From contig CAMUYQ010000002.1 of assembly GCA_947165025.1 (NCBI GenBank), positions 248,001 through 312,000 of the forward strand: a stretch of DNA of 64,000 nucleotides, read 5' to 3'. The stretch comes from an uncultured Lachnospiraceae bacterium (GTDB taxonomy: Bacteria; Bacillota; Clostridia; Lachnospirales; Lachnospiraceae). Positions 26,601-35,605 of this stretch are shown here, in pieces (the first letter of the stretch is position 1; every line of letters starts with the position of its first letter). Below the pieces are notes generated by a model. The model was not told where the DNA came from. It worked only from the letters and a program-made list of their open reading frames with translations, and ran no database searches. The position numbers were made by a program, and so were the translations under genes.

Positions 26601-27920
26601 ATGGAAGAAAACACCGCAACCGAATCAGCAGTTCAGACACCGGAAGAACCGGTATACAGTCAGGTGTCTATCGAATATATCGAGAAACAGACGAAGAAGG
26701 CCCGGAAGAAAGGTTTCATTCAGGGCCTTCTTGGTGCTATCGGCATAGTCTTTCTGGCTACACTCATAGTCGGAGGGATATCTGTCGTTCAGATGATAGC
26801 GAACGGAAGCCTGTATGCGAAAGTACTCGGAAGTTCAAACAGCTCGGTGCTTGACAAGGTTTCGATCGACAAGATCGACAGTCTGTATGCGCTCATCGAG
26901 AGAACGTATCTTGATCCGGTCGACAAGGAAACGCTACAGGAGGGCATGTACCGTGGAATGCTCGAAGCGCTTGATGATCCGTACTCCGAATACTATAACA
27001 AGGAAGAGTTTGCCCAGATGATGGAAAGCACATCGGGAACTTTTGAAGGTATAGGTGCATATCTTACACAGGATCCCGATACGGATGAGATCAAGGTGGT
27101 AAAACCGATCAAGGATTCACCTGCGGAGAAGGCCGGAATGAAGGCTGATGATGTCATCATCGAAGTCGACGGTGAGAACATAACAGGACAGGATCTGAAC
27201 CTTGTAGTATCAAAGCTCAGAGGTCCAAAAGGATCGGAAGTAAGGGTCGGTGTCATAAGAGAAGGAGAAGATGATACGATCTACTTTGATCTGAAGCGTG
27301 ATGAGATCAATTCGGTAAGCGTTGAGCATGAGATGTTCGATGACAGGATCGGATATATTCAGATAATGGATTTTGCGGATGATACCGCAAATCAGTTCAT
27401 GGAGGCGATAGACGATCTTGAATCAAAAGGAATGAAGAGCCTGATCATTGACCTTAGATCGAACGGCGGCGGATTTGTCGATGTATCGGTTGAGATAGCG
27501 GACAGACTTGTCAAGGAAGGCGTCATCGTATCGGTCAAGGAAAAACACGGATTGTCATATGAATACGAAGATACGGGAGATGAAAACTATCTGAAAGTTC
27601 CCTGCGTTGTGCTCGTTGACGGAAATACGGCAAGCGCATCGGAGATACTGACGGGTGCTCTTAAGGATTACGGCATCGCGACGGTCATCGGAACGAAGAC
27701 TTTCGGAAAGGGCATCACTCAGATAATCACTCCGCTTGATGACGGAAGCGGTGTGAAGATCACCAATTCGAGATACTATACGCCTAACGGCGAAAATATC
27801 CATGAGATAGGTATTGAGCCGGATGTTGAAGTCAAATGGGATTACGAGAAGTACAAGAAAGACGGCACCGACAACCAGCTTGAGGCCGCAAAGGATTATC
27901 TTAAAAAGGAAAATCCTTGA
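26601..27920 (+). CDS. C-terminal processing protease, S41 family
   Basis: 439 residues. An N-terminal membrane anchor (~36-60), a PDZ domain (~145-230, with KDSPAEKAGMKADDVI) and the S41 catalytic core. The serine is in GNTASASEIL (~346) and the general-base lysine in TKTFGKG (~370), about 25 apart as expected. The active site faces outside. Such proteases trim envelope proteins; its position after the FtsEX-PcsB-like genes suggests a role in turnover of wall enzymes. Confidence 0.94.
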   Translation: MEENTATESAVQTPEEPVYSQVSIEYIEKQTKKARKKGFIQGLLGAIGIVFLATLIVGGISVVQMIANGSLYAKVLGSSNSSVLDKVSIDKIDSLYALIERTYLDPVDKETLQEGMYRGMLEALDDPYSEYYNKEEFAQMMESTSGTFEGIGAYLTQDPDTDEIKVVKPIKDSPAEKAGMKADDVIIEVDGENITGQDLNLVVSKLRGPKGSEVRVGVIREGEDDTIYFDLKRDEINSVSVEHEMFDDRIGYIQIMDFADDTANQFMEAIDDLESKGMKSLIIDLRSNGGGFVDVSVEIADRLVKEGVIVSVKEKHGLSYEYEDTGDENYLKVPCVVLVDGNTASASEILTGALKDYGIATVIGTKTFGKGITQIITPLDDGSGVKITNSRYYTPNGENIHEIGIEPDVEVKWDYEKYKKDGTDNQLEAAKDYLKKENP

Positions 27921-27970
27921 CAAACGTACGCAAATCCGTTAGTTTTATGCATATTTATGCATTTTATGCA
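27917..27970 (+). promoter_or_regulatory. Promoter region with three TTATGCA repeats
   Basis: TTGACA at 27917-27922 overlaps the protease stop, with a weak TAGTTT 17 bases on. Then TTATGCA occurs three times (27945-27951, 27955-27961, 27964-27970) at spacings of 10 and 9 bases, about one helical turn, which suggests cooperative binding of a regulator to one DNA face. The ATGCAT halves are themselves palindromic. An AT-rich run and AAGGAG lead to the next gene. Confidence 0.45.
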
Positions 27971-27998
27971 AATAATAATAAAGTAAGGAGAAGATCAC

Positions 27999-29411
27999 AT
28001 GAACATGGTAAAAGTATGCGACAGCACTGTAAGAAAGCTTTCAAACGGTAAAGATCTTGCGCTATCGTTCAAGGAAAAGCTAGAAGTTGCAAAGCTGCTT
28101 GATAAGCTATGTGTTGATGTGATCGAACTGGACGAGATCAGGAACGCAAAGGTTGACAGTCTTCTTGTCAAATCCGTTGTGACTGCGGTAAAGAACAGTA
28201 CTGTTGCCGTTCCCGTTGCACTCGGAAATGATCCCGAACAGACTGCTCTTGCGCTTTTTGAAGCTGACAGTTTCAGACTTCAGGTCGTAGCTCCGGGCAG
28301 CAGTGTCAGGATGGAGTATGTATATCACAAAAAACCTGCGGCAATACTTGAAATGGTAAAGTCAACGGTCGAGGCGTGCAGAAAGCATACACCTGATGTC
28401 GAGCTTATTATTGATGATGCGACACGAGGAGATGCCGCAGTGATATCCGATCTTGTAAACACGGCAATAGATGCGGGTGCTTCCACGATCACATTTTCGG
28501 ATGATGCCGGAGAGATGCTTCCCGAAGAATTTGCTGCATTTCTCGAAGACAGGCTGAAAGCCGATCCCAGGCTTTCCGACGTTGCATGGGGAGTATCATG
28601 CTCTGATGAGCTTTCAATGGCCGATGCATGTGTGATAGCCGCATTGTGCCACGGAGCAGGTGAGATCAAGGCAAGCGCTTATCCCGTCAATACGGCGTCT
28701 CTGGAAAACGTCTGCAGGGTAATCGCCGGAAAAGGCGAGAGCTTCGGAGCAAGAACGAAAGTTGCCACTTCTTCGATGAAAAGAACCATAAGCCAGATAA
28801 ACAGATTCTGTGTTAGTTCGGGCGACGCAAAGACAACGTTCGGATTTACTTCAACAGTTGAGAGTGTAGATGACAGACTGACTTCACATGACTCGAAAGA
28901 GGCTGTTGTCCAGGTTGCATCAAAGCTCGGATATAACCTTAATGAAGAGGATGAGCAGAAGGTATACGAAGCCTTCATGAAGCTGGCATCCAAGAAGGAA
29001 AGTGTTTCCACAAAAGAACTCGATGCCATTATTGCGACTGCCGCAATGCAGGTTCCCGCAAAGTATACGCTTGAGGACTACATTACTAATACGGGAAACA
29101 GCATAACAGCAATGGCACATGTGAAGCTGCGCACAAAAGAAGAGGACCTTGAGGGAATCTCGCTAGGAGACGGACCGATAGATGCTGCTTTTCTTGCGAT
29201 AGAACAGATCACGGGAAGACATTACGAACTCGATGATTTTCAGATAAAGGCCGTAACTGAAGGAAAAGAAGCTGCCGCGGAGACCATTGTTAAGCTGCGC
29301 GCCAACGGAAAAGTTTATTCCGGAAGAGGACTGTCCACGGACATAATCGGTGCAAGTGTAAGAGCATATCTTAATGCGGTCAACAAGGTTATCTACGAGG
29401 AGGATGAGTGA
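27999..29411 (+). CDS. 2-isopropylmalate/citramalate synthase-like protein lacking metal histidines
   Basis: 470 residues in LeuA order: HMGL-type barrel (~1-275), linker, and a well-preserved LeuA regulatory domain (~350-465) with GDGPIDAAFLAIEQITG and GRGLSTDIIGASVRAYL. The barrel opens with CDSTVRKL where synthases have DTTLRDGEQ, keeping the first D and R. The metal motif HxHND is VSCSDE (~198-203), both histidines being serine, and GERAGN is missing. So it probably lacks the classical metal-dependent condensation activity; a leucine-like effector sensor or changed chemistry is possible. AAGGAG precedes the ATG. It is coupled to the next gene by a TGATG overlap. Confidence 0.72.
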   Translation: MNMVKVCDSTVRKLSNGKDLALSFKEKLEVAKLLDKLCVDVIELDEIRNAKVDSLLVKSVVTAVKNSTVAVPVALGNDPEQTALALFEADSFRLQVVAPGSSVRMEYVYHKKPAAILEMVKSTVEACRKHTPDVELIIDDATRGDAAVISDLVNTAIDAGASTITFSDDAGEMLPEEFAAFLEDRLKADPRLSDVAWGVSCSDELSMADACVIAALCHGAGEIKASAYPVNTASLENVCRVIAGKGESFGARTKVATSSMKRTISQINRFCVSSGDAKTTFGFTSTVESVDDRLTSHDSKEAVVQVASKLGYNLNEEDEQKVYEAFMKLASKKESVSTKELDAIIATAAMQVPAKYTLEDYITNTGNSITAMAHVKLRTKEEDLEGISLGDGPIDAAFLAIEQITGRHYELDDFQIKAVTEGKEAAAETIVKLRANGKVYSGRGLSTDIIGASVRAYLNAVNKVIYEEDE

Positions 29412-31882
29412 TGAGACTGTCTTTTTCCACGCGCGGCTGGAACGATATAACATTTGATGAGTTCATGGATATTGCCGGAGAAATGGATTTCTCCGGTATC
29501 GAAGTATACAAACTGATAAAAGATAAAGATATATTCGTTAAGGGAGAAGCTTTCGACCAGTACAATATTGCTGCAACAACAAGGCAGCTTCGCGACAGAA
29601 AGCTGACGATCCCCGTGTTTGACGGAAACTACGATCTTTCAAAAAAGGAATGTATCGAGGATATCAAAAAGATCATAGACGTTGCCGGCTATATGAGAGT
29701 CGAATATGTCGGTATCGGATTGGAGACGGATGATGAGAACGCGATCAGGAGTGCGATCTCTGAACTTCTGCCTCATGCCAGGGAGAAGAATGTCATCCTT
29801 CTGATCGAAACGGGAGGCATTTACTCGGATACAAAGAAGCTGTGCGAGATGCTTGATGAATTTGCCGATGACAATCTCGCGGCTCTGTGGGATCTTCATC
29901 ATACGTTCAGGCATGCGAACGAAGAGCCGAAGGATACGATCAGAAATCTCGGTGCCTACGTTAAACACGTTCATCTTCGCGATTCGGACGACAAAGATAC
30001 ATTTAATCTGATAGGTGAAGGAAGCGCACCGATCAAGGAGTTCATGGATGCGCTTTATTCGATCGACTATGCGGGATTCATTTCGCTTGAATGGAAGCCC
30101 GAGTACATGGATGATCTTAAGGACTACGAGGTCATCTTCCCGTACTTTGTCAATTATATGAGCCGCTTTGAGAATACCCGCGGCAAGAAGAAAGTGCTGT
30201 ATCCCAATCACGACGGAACGGGACAGTATGTATGGAAAAAGGACGAACTGATCGACCTGACATTTCCGCAGGTTCTTGACAGAATGGTCGAGGAATTCCC
30301 GGATCAGTACTGTTTCAAATACACAACACTTGATTATACGAGAACTTATGAGGAATTCCGCGAGGATGTAAACAATTTTGCCAAATCACTCATTAGTCTC
30401 GGAGTCAGATCGGGTTCAAAAGTTGCAGTATGGGCGACCAACGTTCCGGCCTGGTATATTTCATTCTGGGCATGCTGTAAGATAGGCGCGGTTCTTGTTA
30501 CGATGAACACCGCTTACAAGATCCATGAGGCCGAGTACCTTCTGCGCCAGTCGGATACGCATACACTCGTTATGATCGAGTCGGCTGTGGATTCCAACTA
30601 CAGAGCGATCATCAATGAACTGTGTCCCGAGATCGCAGCATCAAAGGCCGGAAAGCCGCTTCACTGCAAGAAGCTTCCGTTCCTCAGGAATGTCATCACG
30701 GTCGGTTTCACGATGCCGGGTGCACTTACATTTGAGGATGCGATGGCCCGCCATTCAATGGTATCCGACCAGGAACTTGAAAAGATGGCAGCAAACGTCC
30801 GTCCGGATGATGTGTGCAACATGCAGTATACATCGGGAACGACAGGATTCCCCAAGGGCGTTATGCTCACACATTACAACGTTGTTAATAACGGAAAGTG
30901 TATCGGAGACAGGATGGGGCTGTCGACCGCTGACAGGATGATGATACAGGTTCCGATGTTCCACTGCTTCGGAATGGTACTTTCAATGACATCGTCGATC
31001 ACACACGGTGCCACGATCTGTCCTATGCCTTATTTCTCTGCAAAATCATCCCTGGCATGTATCAACCAGGAGAGGATAACATGCTTCAACGGCGTACCGA
31101 CGATGTTCATCGCGATGTTCAATCATGCCGATTACAAAAAGACGGATTTCTCATACATGAGAACGGGTATCATGGCCGGTGCCGGATGTCCGCCCGAGCT
31201 TATGAAGAAAGCAGCCGATCCGAACGAGATGAACATGACGGGTATCGTATCCGTTTACGGACAGACAGAGACTGCGCCCGGAAACACGATGTCTTCGTGG
31301 ACGGATCCGCTCGATGTGCGTACTGAGACTGTCGGTTATGCATTCCCGCATGTTGAGTGTAAGGTGATCGATCCCGAGACAGGCGAAGAAGTCGGAGTCG
31401 GCGAAAACGGTGAGTTCTGCGCGAGAGGCTACAATACGATGAAGGGTTATTACAAGATGCCCGAAGCAACCCGCGAGACTATAGATGCTGAAGGATGGCT
31501 TCATTCGGGAGATCTTGCCGCCAAAGATGAGAACGGCAATTACAGGATCACGGGACGCCTTAAGGATATGATAATCCGAGGCGGTGAAAACCTTTACCCG
31601 AAGGAGATAGAAGAGTTCATCTACACATGTCCGAAGGTCAGGGACGTCCAGGTCATCGGAGTTCCGGACAAGCGGTACGGTGAAGAAGCGATGGCATGCA
31701 TCATACTCAAGGAAGGTGAGAGCATGACCGTCGAGGAGATGGATGAGTACATAAAATCGCATCTTGCAAGACATAAGGTTCCCAAGTACATCGAGTTCGT
31801 CAGCGAGTTCCCGATGAACGCGGCCGGGAAGGTGCTCAAGTACAAGATGCGCGAAGAGGCCGTTAAAAGATTGGGCTTGTAA
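29411..31882 (+). CDS. Xylose-isomerase-like TIM barrel fused to acyl-CoA ligase
   Basis: 823 residues from an ATG in the TGATG overlap, 7 bases after GAGGAGG. Residues ~1-255 form an AP-endonuclease-2/xylose-isomerase-like barrel with probable metal residues kept (IETGG, WDLHH, HVHLRD, LEWKP). Residues ~270-823 are a complete ANL acyl-CoA synthetase: YTSGTTGFPKG (~473), YGQTE, WLHSGD, GRLKDMIIRGGENLYP and the C-terminal GKVLKYKM lysine. It should adenylate a carboxylic acid and load CoA, while the barrel may isomerise or epimerise a related molecule. There is no stop or frameshift between the parts, so the fusion is real. Substrate unknown. Confidence 0.85.
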   Translation: MRLSFSTRGWNDITFDEFMDIAGEMDFSGIEVYKLIKDKDIFVKGEAFDQYNIAATTRQLRDRKLTIPVFDGNYDLSKKECIEDIKKIIDVAGYMRVEYVGIGLETDDENAIRSAISELLPHAREKNVILLIETGGIYSDTKKLCEMLDEFADDNLAALWDLHHTFRHANEEPKDTIRNLGAYVKHVHLRDSDDKDTFNLIGEGSAPIKEFMDALYSIDYAGFISLEWKPEYMDDLKDYEVIFPYFVNYMSRFENTRGKKKVLYPNHDGTGQYVWKKDELIDLTFPQVLDRMVEEFPDQYCFKYTTLDYTRTYEEFREDVNNFAKSLISLGVRSGSKVAVWATNVPAWYISFWACCKIGAVLVTMNTAYKIHEAEYLLRQSDTHTLVMIESAVDSNYRAIINELCPEIAASKAGKPLHCKKLPFLRNVITVGFTMPGALTFEDAMARHSMVSDQELEKMAANVRPDDVCNMQYTSGTTGFPKGVMLTHYNVVNNGKCIGDRMGLSTADRMMIQVPMFHCFGMVLSMTSSITHGATICPMPYFSAKSSLACINQERITCFNGVPTMFIAMFNHADYKKTDFSYMRTGIMAGAGCPPELMKKAADPNEMNMTGIVSVYGQTETAPGNTMSSWTDPLDVRTETVGYAFPHVECKVIDPETGEEVGVGENGEFCARGYNTMKGYYKMPEATRETIDAEGWLHSGDLAAKDENGNYRITGRLKDMIIRGGENLYPKEIEEFIYTCPKVRDVQVIGVPDKRYGEEAMACIILKEGESMTVEEMDEYIKSHLARHKVPKYIEFVSEFPMNAAGKVLKYKMREEAVKRLGL

Positions 31883-31894
31883 ATATTTAGGGAA

Positions 31895-31929
31895 GGGTCA
31901 GAATGTTTCCGAGGAAATATTGCTGACCC
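31895..31929 (+). other. Strong stem-loop in the PFOR leader
   Basis: GGGTCAGAATGTTTC (31895-31909) pairs with 31914-31929 around a CGAG loop: about 15 pairs with one G bulge and one G-U pair. It sits 12 bases after the acyl-CoA ligase stop and 23 before the PFOR ATG. No T-run follows, so a simple terminator is unlikely. The loop-proximal part matches the arms of the element at 13420-13548. May be a processing, stability or protein-binding site. Confidence 0.62.
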
Positions 31930-31952
31930 TGACCGTTGGGACAGGAGATATT

Positions 31953-34900
31953 ATGGAAAAAAACATAGTTACAGTAGACGGTAACGGCGCGTGCGCGAAC
32001 GTTGCGTACGAGTTCACCGAGGTTGCCGCGATCTATCCGATCACGCCGTCATCCCCGATGGCTGCCAAGACCGATGAGTGGTCTGCAAACGGAAGAGAGA
32101 ACATGTTCGGACAGCCGGTAAAGCTGGTGGAGATGCAGTCCGAAGCCGGTGCGATAGGTGCAGTTCACGGAGCGCTTCAGACCGGCTCTCTTGCAACAAC
32201 ATATACATCGAGCCAGGGACTCATGCTCATGATCCCGACTCTCTACAGGATCACGGGAGAACATCTTCCGGCGGTCCTTCATATTGCAGCAAGGACTGTT
32301 GGAACACATGCGATGAGTATATTCGGGGATCACTCGGATGTAATGGCGTGCAGACAGATAGGACTTGCAATGCTCTGTTCGGGAAGCGTACAGGAAGCAG
32401 CCGATATGGCGGCAGTAACGCATCTGTCCGCGATAAAGGCACGTGTCCCGTTCATGCATTTCTTTGACGGATTCCGTACCAGCCATGAGATGTCGAGAAT
32501 AGACATGCCTGATGTCAAGGCTCTTTCGGCCCTGACTGATGAAGATGCCCTTCATGCATTCAGGGAGCATGCACTTAATCCTGAACATCCGCTCCTTAGA
32601 AATACCGTCCAGAACGACGATGTCTATTTCCAGTTCAGGGAAGCAAACAACAAATGCTACACGGAACTGTCCGACATCATTGAAGACTATATGAACAAAG
32701 TGTCCGAAGCAGTCGGAAGGAAGTATGTTCCTTACCAGTACTACGGACCGGAAAATGCGACGGATATCATCATTGCCATGGGTTCCGTATCGGGAACGAT
32801 AGAGGAGACAGTTGATGCGCTCAATAAGCGCGGACGCAAGGCGGGATTCCTTCAGGTGCATATGTACAGACCGTTTGATACGAAAAAGCTTCTTGCGGCT
32901 ATCCCTGAGAGCGTTAAGCGTATTGCTGTTCTTGACAGATGTAAGGAAATGGGCGCAGCGGGCGAACCTCTCTATGTCGATGTCTGTACGGCGCTTTATT
33001 CATCAGGAAGGGATATAAAGATAATAGGCGGAAGATACGGACTTTCATCCAAGGATACGGATCCTTCACAGATAGTCGCCGTATTTGACAATCTTGCATC
33101 AAGCCGTCCGATAAACAGTTTCACGATCGGTATACAAGACGATGTCACGCATCTGTCGCTTAAGTGTGAACCGCTTGATTATGAGGTCGGATCTGCCGAC
33201 ATGATCTGCTGTAAATTCTGGGGTCTTGGCGGTGACGGAACAGTCGGAGCCAACCACAACACGGCCAAGATACTCGGTGATCTTGCCGACATGTATTCTC
33301 AGGCATATTTTGAGTATGATGCAAAGAAATCATTCGGAGTCACAAAGTCCAACCTGCGATTTTCAAAGAAGCCTATAAGAGGCAGCTACTACGTAAAATC
33401 AGGTGATATAGTTGCCTGTCATAACCAGAGCTTTATCAAGCAGTATGATGTAGCGGCCGAGGTCAAAAAAGGAGGGATATTCCTTCTTAACTGCACATGG
33501 TCGGACGATGAACTTGAAAAGGAACTTCCGAACAGGGTTAAGAGACTTTTTGCCAAGAAGAAAGTAAGACTGTTCGTGATCAATGCAACGGCGATAGCTG
33601 AAGAACTCGGACTCGGAAGCCGTACAAATACGGTACTCCAGGCTGCGTTCTTTAAGATATCCGGGCTTCTTCCGATGGATGTTGCGATCAGTGAGATGAA
33701 AGCTGCGGCCGAAAAGGCATATTTTACAAAGGGAAGCAGGATCGTAAAGATGAACACCGATGCGATCGACAAGGGTGCCGAGAACGTTCACGAGGTTTCT
33801 GTAGATCCCGAATGGGCAAACCTCAAGGATGAGGAGATCGCGAAAACACCGGATGCTCCTGCTGTCGTCAATGAAGTCTGCGATTATATCAACAGGCAGA
33901 AAGGAAACGACCTTCCCGTTTCGACATTCACCGGCCGTATGGACGGATCGATCGAGATGGGACTTACCGCGTATGAGAAGCGCGGTATAGCAGTTACAAC
34001 ACCGAAGTGGGATCCCGAAAAATGCCTGCAGTGCAATATGTGTTCGTTCGTATGTCCTCATGCGGCTATCCGCCCGCATCTGTTATCCGAAGAAGAGGTA
34101 AAGAATGCACCTTCATCAATGAAGATAACCGATACAAAGCCGGCGGGAGATCTTAAGTATTCACTGTGTGTTTCGGAATTTGACTGTACGGGATGCGGAA
34201 GCTGTGTTGCATCATGTCCCGCAAAGGAAAAGGCGATCACAATGGGTGGCGTGGAGCTTACGGAAGAGAAGCGCAAAGAGTGGGATTATTCCCTGACGAT
34301 AACTAAGAAGCCGGATGCTTACAACAAATATACTCTCAAGGGCAGCCAGTTTGAACCTCCGCTCGTCGAGTTCTCGGCAGCGTGTGCGGGCTGCGGTGAG
34401 ACACCGTATGCAAAGCTTATGACACAGCTGTTCGGTGACCGTGTTTACTGGGCTAACGGCACCGGTTGTTCACAGGCATGGGGAGCCACTTATCCCGGCA
34501 TACCTTATACCGTAAACGAAAGAGGATTCGGACCGGCATGGACCAACTCGCTCTTTGAGAACAATGCCGAGCTGATGCTCGGAATGTATCTGTCGGTAAC
34601 ACAGCAGAGAAAGCTTGCTAAGAAGAAGGTTTCGGCATTGCTTGAAGCAACATCCGATGATAAGGTCAAAAATGCATGCCGTGCATACCTCGATTCTTTT
34701 GATGATTATGATGCTTCACGGAAAGCATCGGACGAGCTTGTGGAAGTTCTTGAATCTTCAGGCGACAGTGCAAACGAAAAGCTTGTCAGATCGATATTAA
34801 AGCGCCGCGACCATCTTGCGAGAAAATCATTCTGGATGTACGGCGGTGACGGATGGGCATATGACATCGGATTCGGAGGACTTGATCATGTCATAGCATC

Positions 34901-35465
34901 GGGCGCAAATATTAATACGCTCGTAATAGATACGGAAGTATATTCCAATACCGGAGGCCAGAGCTCGAAGGCAACGCAGATCGGTGCGGTAGCACAGTTT
35001 GCATCAGCCGGAAAGAAGACAAAAAAGAAAGATCTCGGTGCGATATTCATGACGTACGGAAACGTTTACGTTGCATCCGTATCGATGGGAGCCAATCCGA
35101 ACCAGCTTCTGAAAGTGCTGAAGGAAGCAGAGGAATACGACGGGCCTTCGCTCATCATAGCATATACACCATGTATAACCCACGGGATAAAAGCGGGAAT
35201 GGGAGCAGCCCAGGAAGAGATGAAACGCGCCGTACAGAGCGGATACTGGACACTGTACCATTACGATCCGAGACTTGAGAATCCTCTTGTGGTTGACTGC
35301 AAAGAGCCTTCGCTTGACTACGAGGAGTTCCTGACCGGGGAAACGAGATATGCTTCCCTGAGGAAAACATTCCCGGACAACGCCGAAAAACTTTTCGCAC
35401 AGGGTGCGAAGGATGCAAAAGAGCGGTATGACAGATATAAGGCGATGGAAGGAAAGAAAGAGTAG
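31953..35465 (+). CDS. nifJ: Pyruvate:ferredoxin (flavodoxin) oxidoreductase, single chain
   Basis: Homodimeric PFOR of 1170 residues: domain I/II (YPITPSSPMA near 30), domain III, two [4Fe-4S] motifs (CLQCNMCSFVCP ~691, CTGCGSCVASCP ~746), a proximal cluster region (CAGCGETPY ~812) and the TPP domain (YGGDGWAYDIGFGG ~962; NTGGQSSKA). It makes acetyl-CoA, CO2 and reduced ferredoxin from pyruvate and is the central catabolic enzyme of such anaerobes. The ATG at 31953 follows AGGAGA; an earlier TTG at 31920 lies in the stem-loop and is rejected. A clear terminator follows. Confidence 0.97.
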   Translation: MEKNIVTVDGNGACANVAYEFTEVAAIYPITPSSPMAAKTDEWSANGRENMFGQPVKLVEMQSEAGAIGAVHGALQTGSLATTYTSSQGLMLMIPTLYRITGEHLPAVLHIAARTVGTHAMSIFGDHSDVMACRQIGLAMLCSGSVQEAADMAAVTHLSAIKARVPFMHFFDGFRTSHEMSRIDMPDVKALSALTDEDALHAFREHALNPEHPLLRNTVQNDDVYFQFREANNKCYTELSDIIEDYMNKVSEAVGRKYVPYQYYGPENATDIIIAMGSVSGTIEETVDALNKRGRKAGFLQVHMYRPFDTKKLLAAIPESVKRIAVLDRCKEMGAAGEPLYVDVCTALYSSGRDIKIIGGRYGLSSKDTDPSQIVAVFDNLASSRPINSFTIGIQDDVTHLSLKCEPLDYEVGSADMICCKFWGLGGDGTVGANHNTAKILGDLADMYSQAYFEYDAKKSFGVTKSNLRFSKKPIRGSYYVKSGDIVACHNQSFIKQYDVAAEVKKGGIFLLNCTWSDDELEKELPNRVKRLFAKKKVRLFVINATAIAEELGLGSRTNTVLQAAFFKISGLLPMDVAISEMKAAAEKAYFTKGSRIVKMNTDAIDKGAENVHEVSVDPEWANLKDEEIAKTPDAPAVVNEVCDYINRQKGNDLPVSTFTGRMDGSIEMGLTAYEKRGIAVTTPKWDPEKCLQCNMCSFVCPHAAIRPHLLSEEEVKNAPSSMKITDTKPAGDLKYSLCVSEFDCTGCGSCVASCPAKEKAITMGGVELTEEKRKEWDYSLTITKKPDAYNKYTLKGSQFEPPLVEFSAACAGCGETPYAKLMTQLFGDRVYWANGTGCSQAWGATYPGIPYTVNERGFGPAWTNSLFENNAELMLGMYLSVTQQRKLAKKKVSALLEATSDDKVKNACRAYLDSFDDYDASRKASDELVEVLESSGDSANEKLVRSILKRRDHLARKSFWMYGGDGWAYDIGFGGLDHVIASGANINTLVIDTEVYSNTGGQSSKATQIGAVAQFASAGKKTKKKDLGAIFMTYGNVYVASVSMGANPNQLLKVLKEAEEYDGPSLIIAYTPCITHGIKAGMGAAQEEMKRAVQSGYWTLYHYDPRLENPLVVDCKEPSLDYEEFLTGETRYASLRKTFPDNAEKLFAQGAKDAKERYDRYKAMEGKKE

Positions 35466-35477
35466 ACCAGACAGCAG

Positions 35478-35503
35478 ACCGGCCGGAAACGGCCGGTTTT
35501 ATT
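35478..35503 (+). terminator. Intrinsic terminator after PFOR
   Basis: ACCGGCCG-GAAA-CGGCCGGT is a perfect 8-bp GC-rich hairpin with a GNRA-type loop, followed by TTTTATT. It lies 12 bases after the PFOR stop. Confidence 0.92.
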
Positions 35504-35518
35504 GTGCCTGTAAAAAAA

Positions 35519-35589
35519 TCGACTAAAAGTCGAAAAAAGTATTGACAAACATAATCCGGGGGATTATCATAAAATCGACCGGTGGTCGA
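35519..35589 (+). promoter_or_regulatory. tetR operon promoter flanked by twin operators
   Basis: TTGACA (35542-35547) and TATCAT (35565-35570) are 17 bases apart. Two inverted repeats of the same pattern flank them: TCGACT-AAA-AGTCGA (35519-35533) upstream and TCGACC-GGT-GGTCGA (35575-35589) over the expected start site. Shared pattern TCGACY-N3-RGTCGA. This is a typical autorepression layout for the TetR gene 16 bases downstream. Confidence 0.82.
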
Positions 35590-35605
35590 AAATGGAGGTA
35601 ACAGC

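Noticed and set aside
27921-27998. T-box or leucine leader-peptide attenuator before the LeuA-like gene
   Set aside because: Only 78 bases, no T-box sequence, no leucine-rich small frame and no terminator hairpin.
31895-31929. Stem-loop as an intrinsic terminator
   Set aside because: The stem is strong but no T-run follows within the next 20 bases.
32049-32861. Minus-strand open frame of 270 codons
   Set aside because: Antisense to the PFOR domain I coding region; no recognisable protein features.
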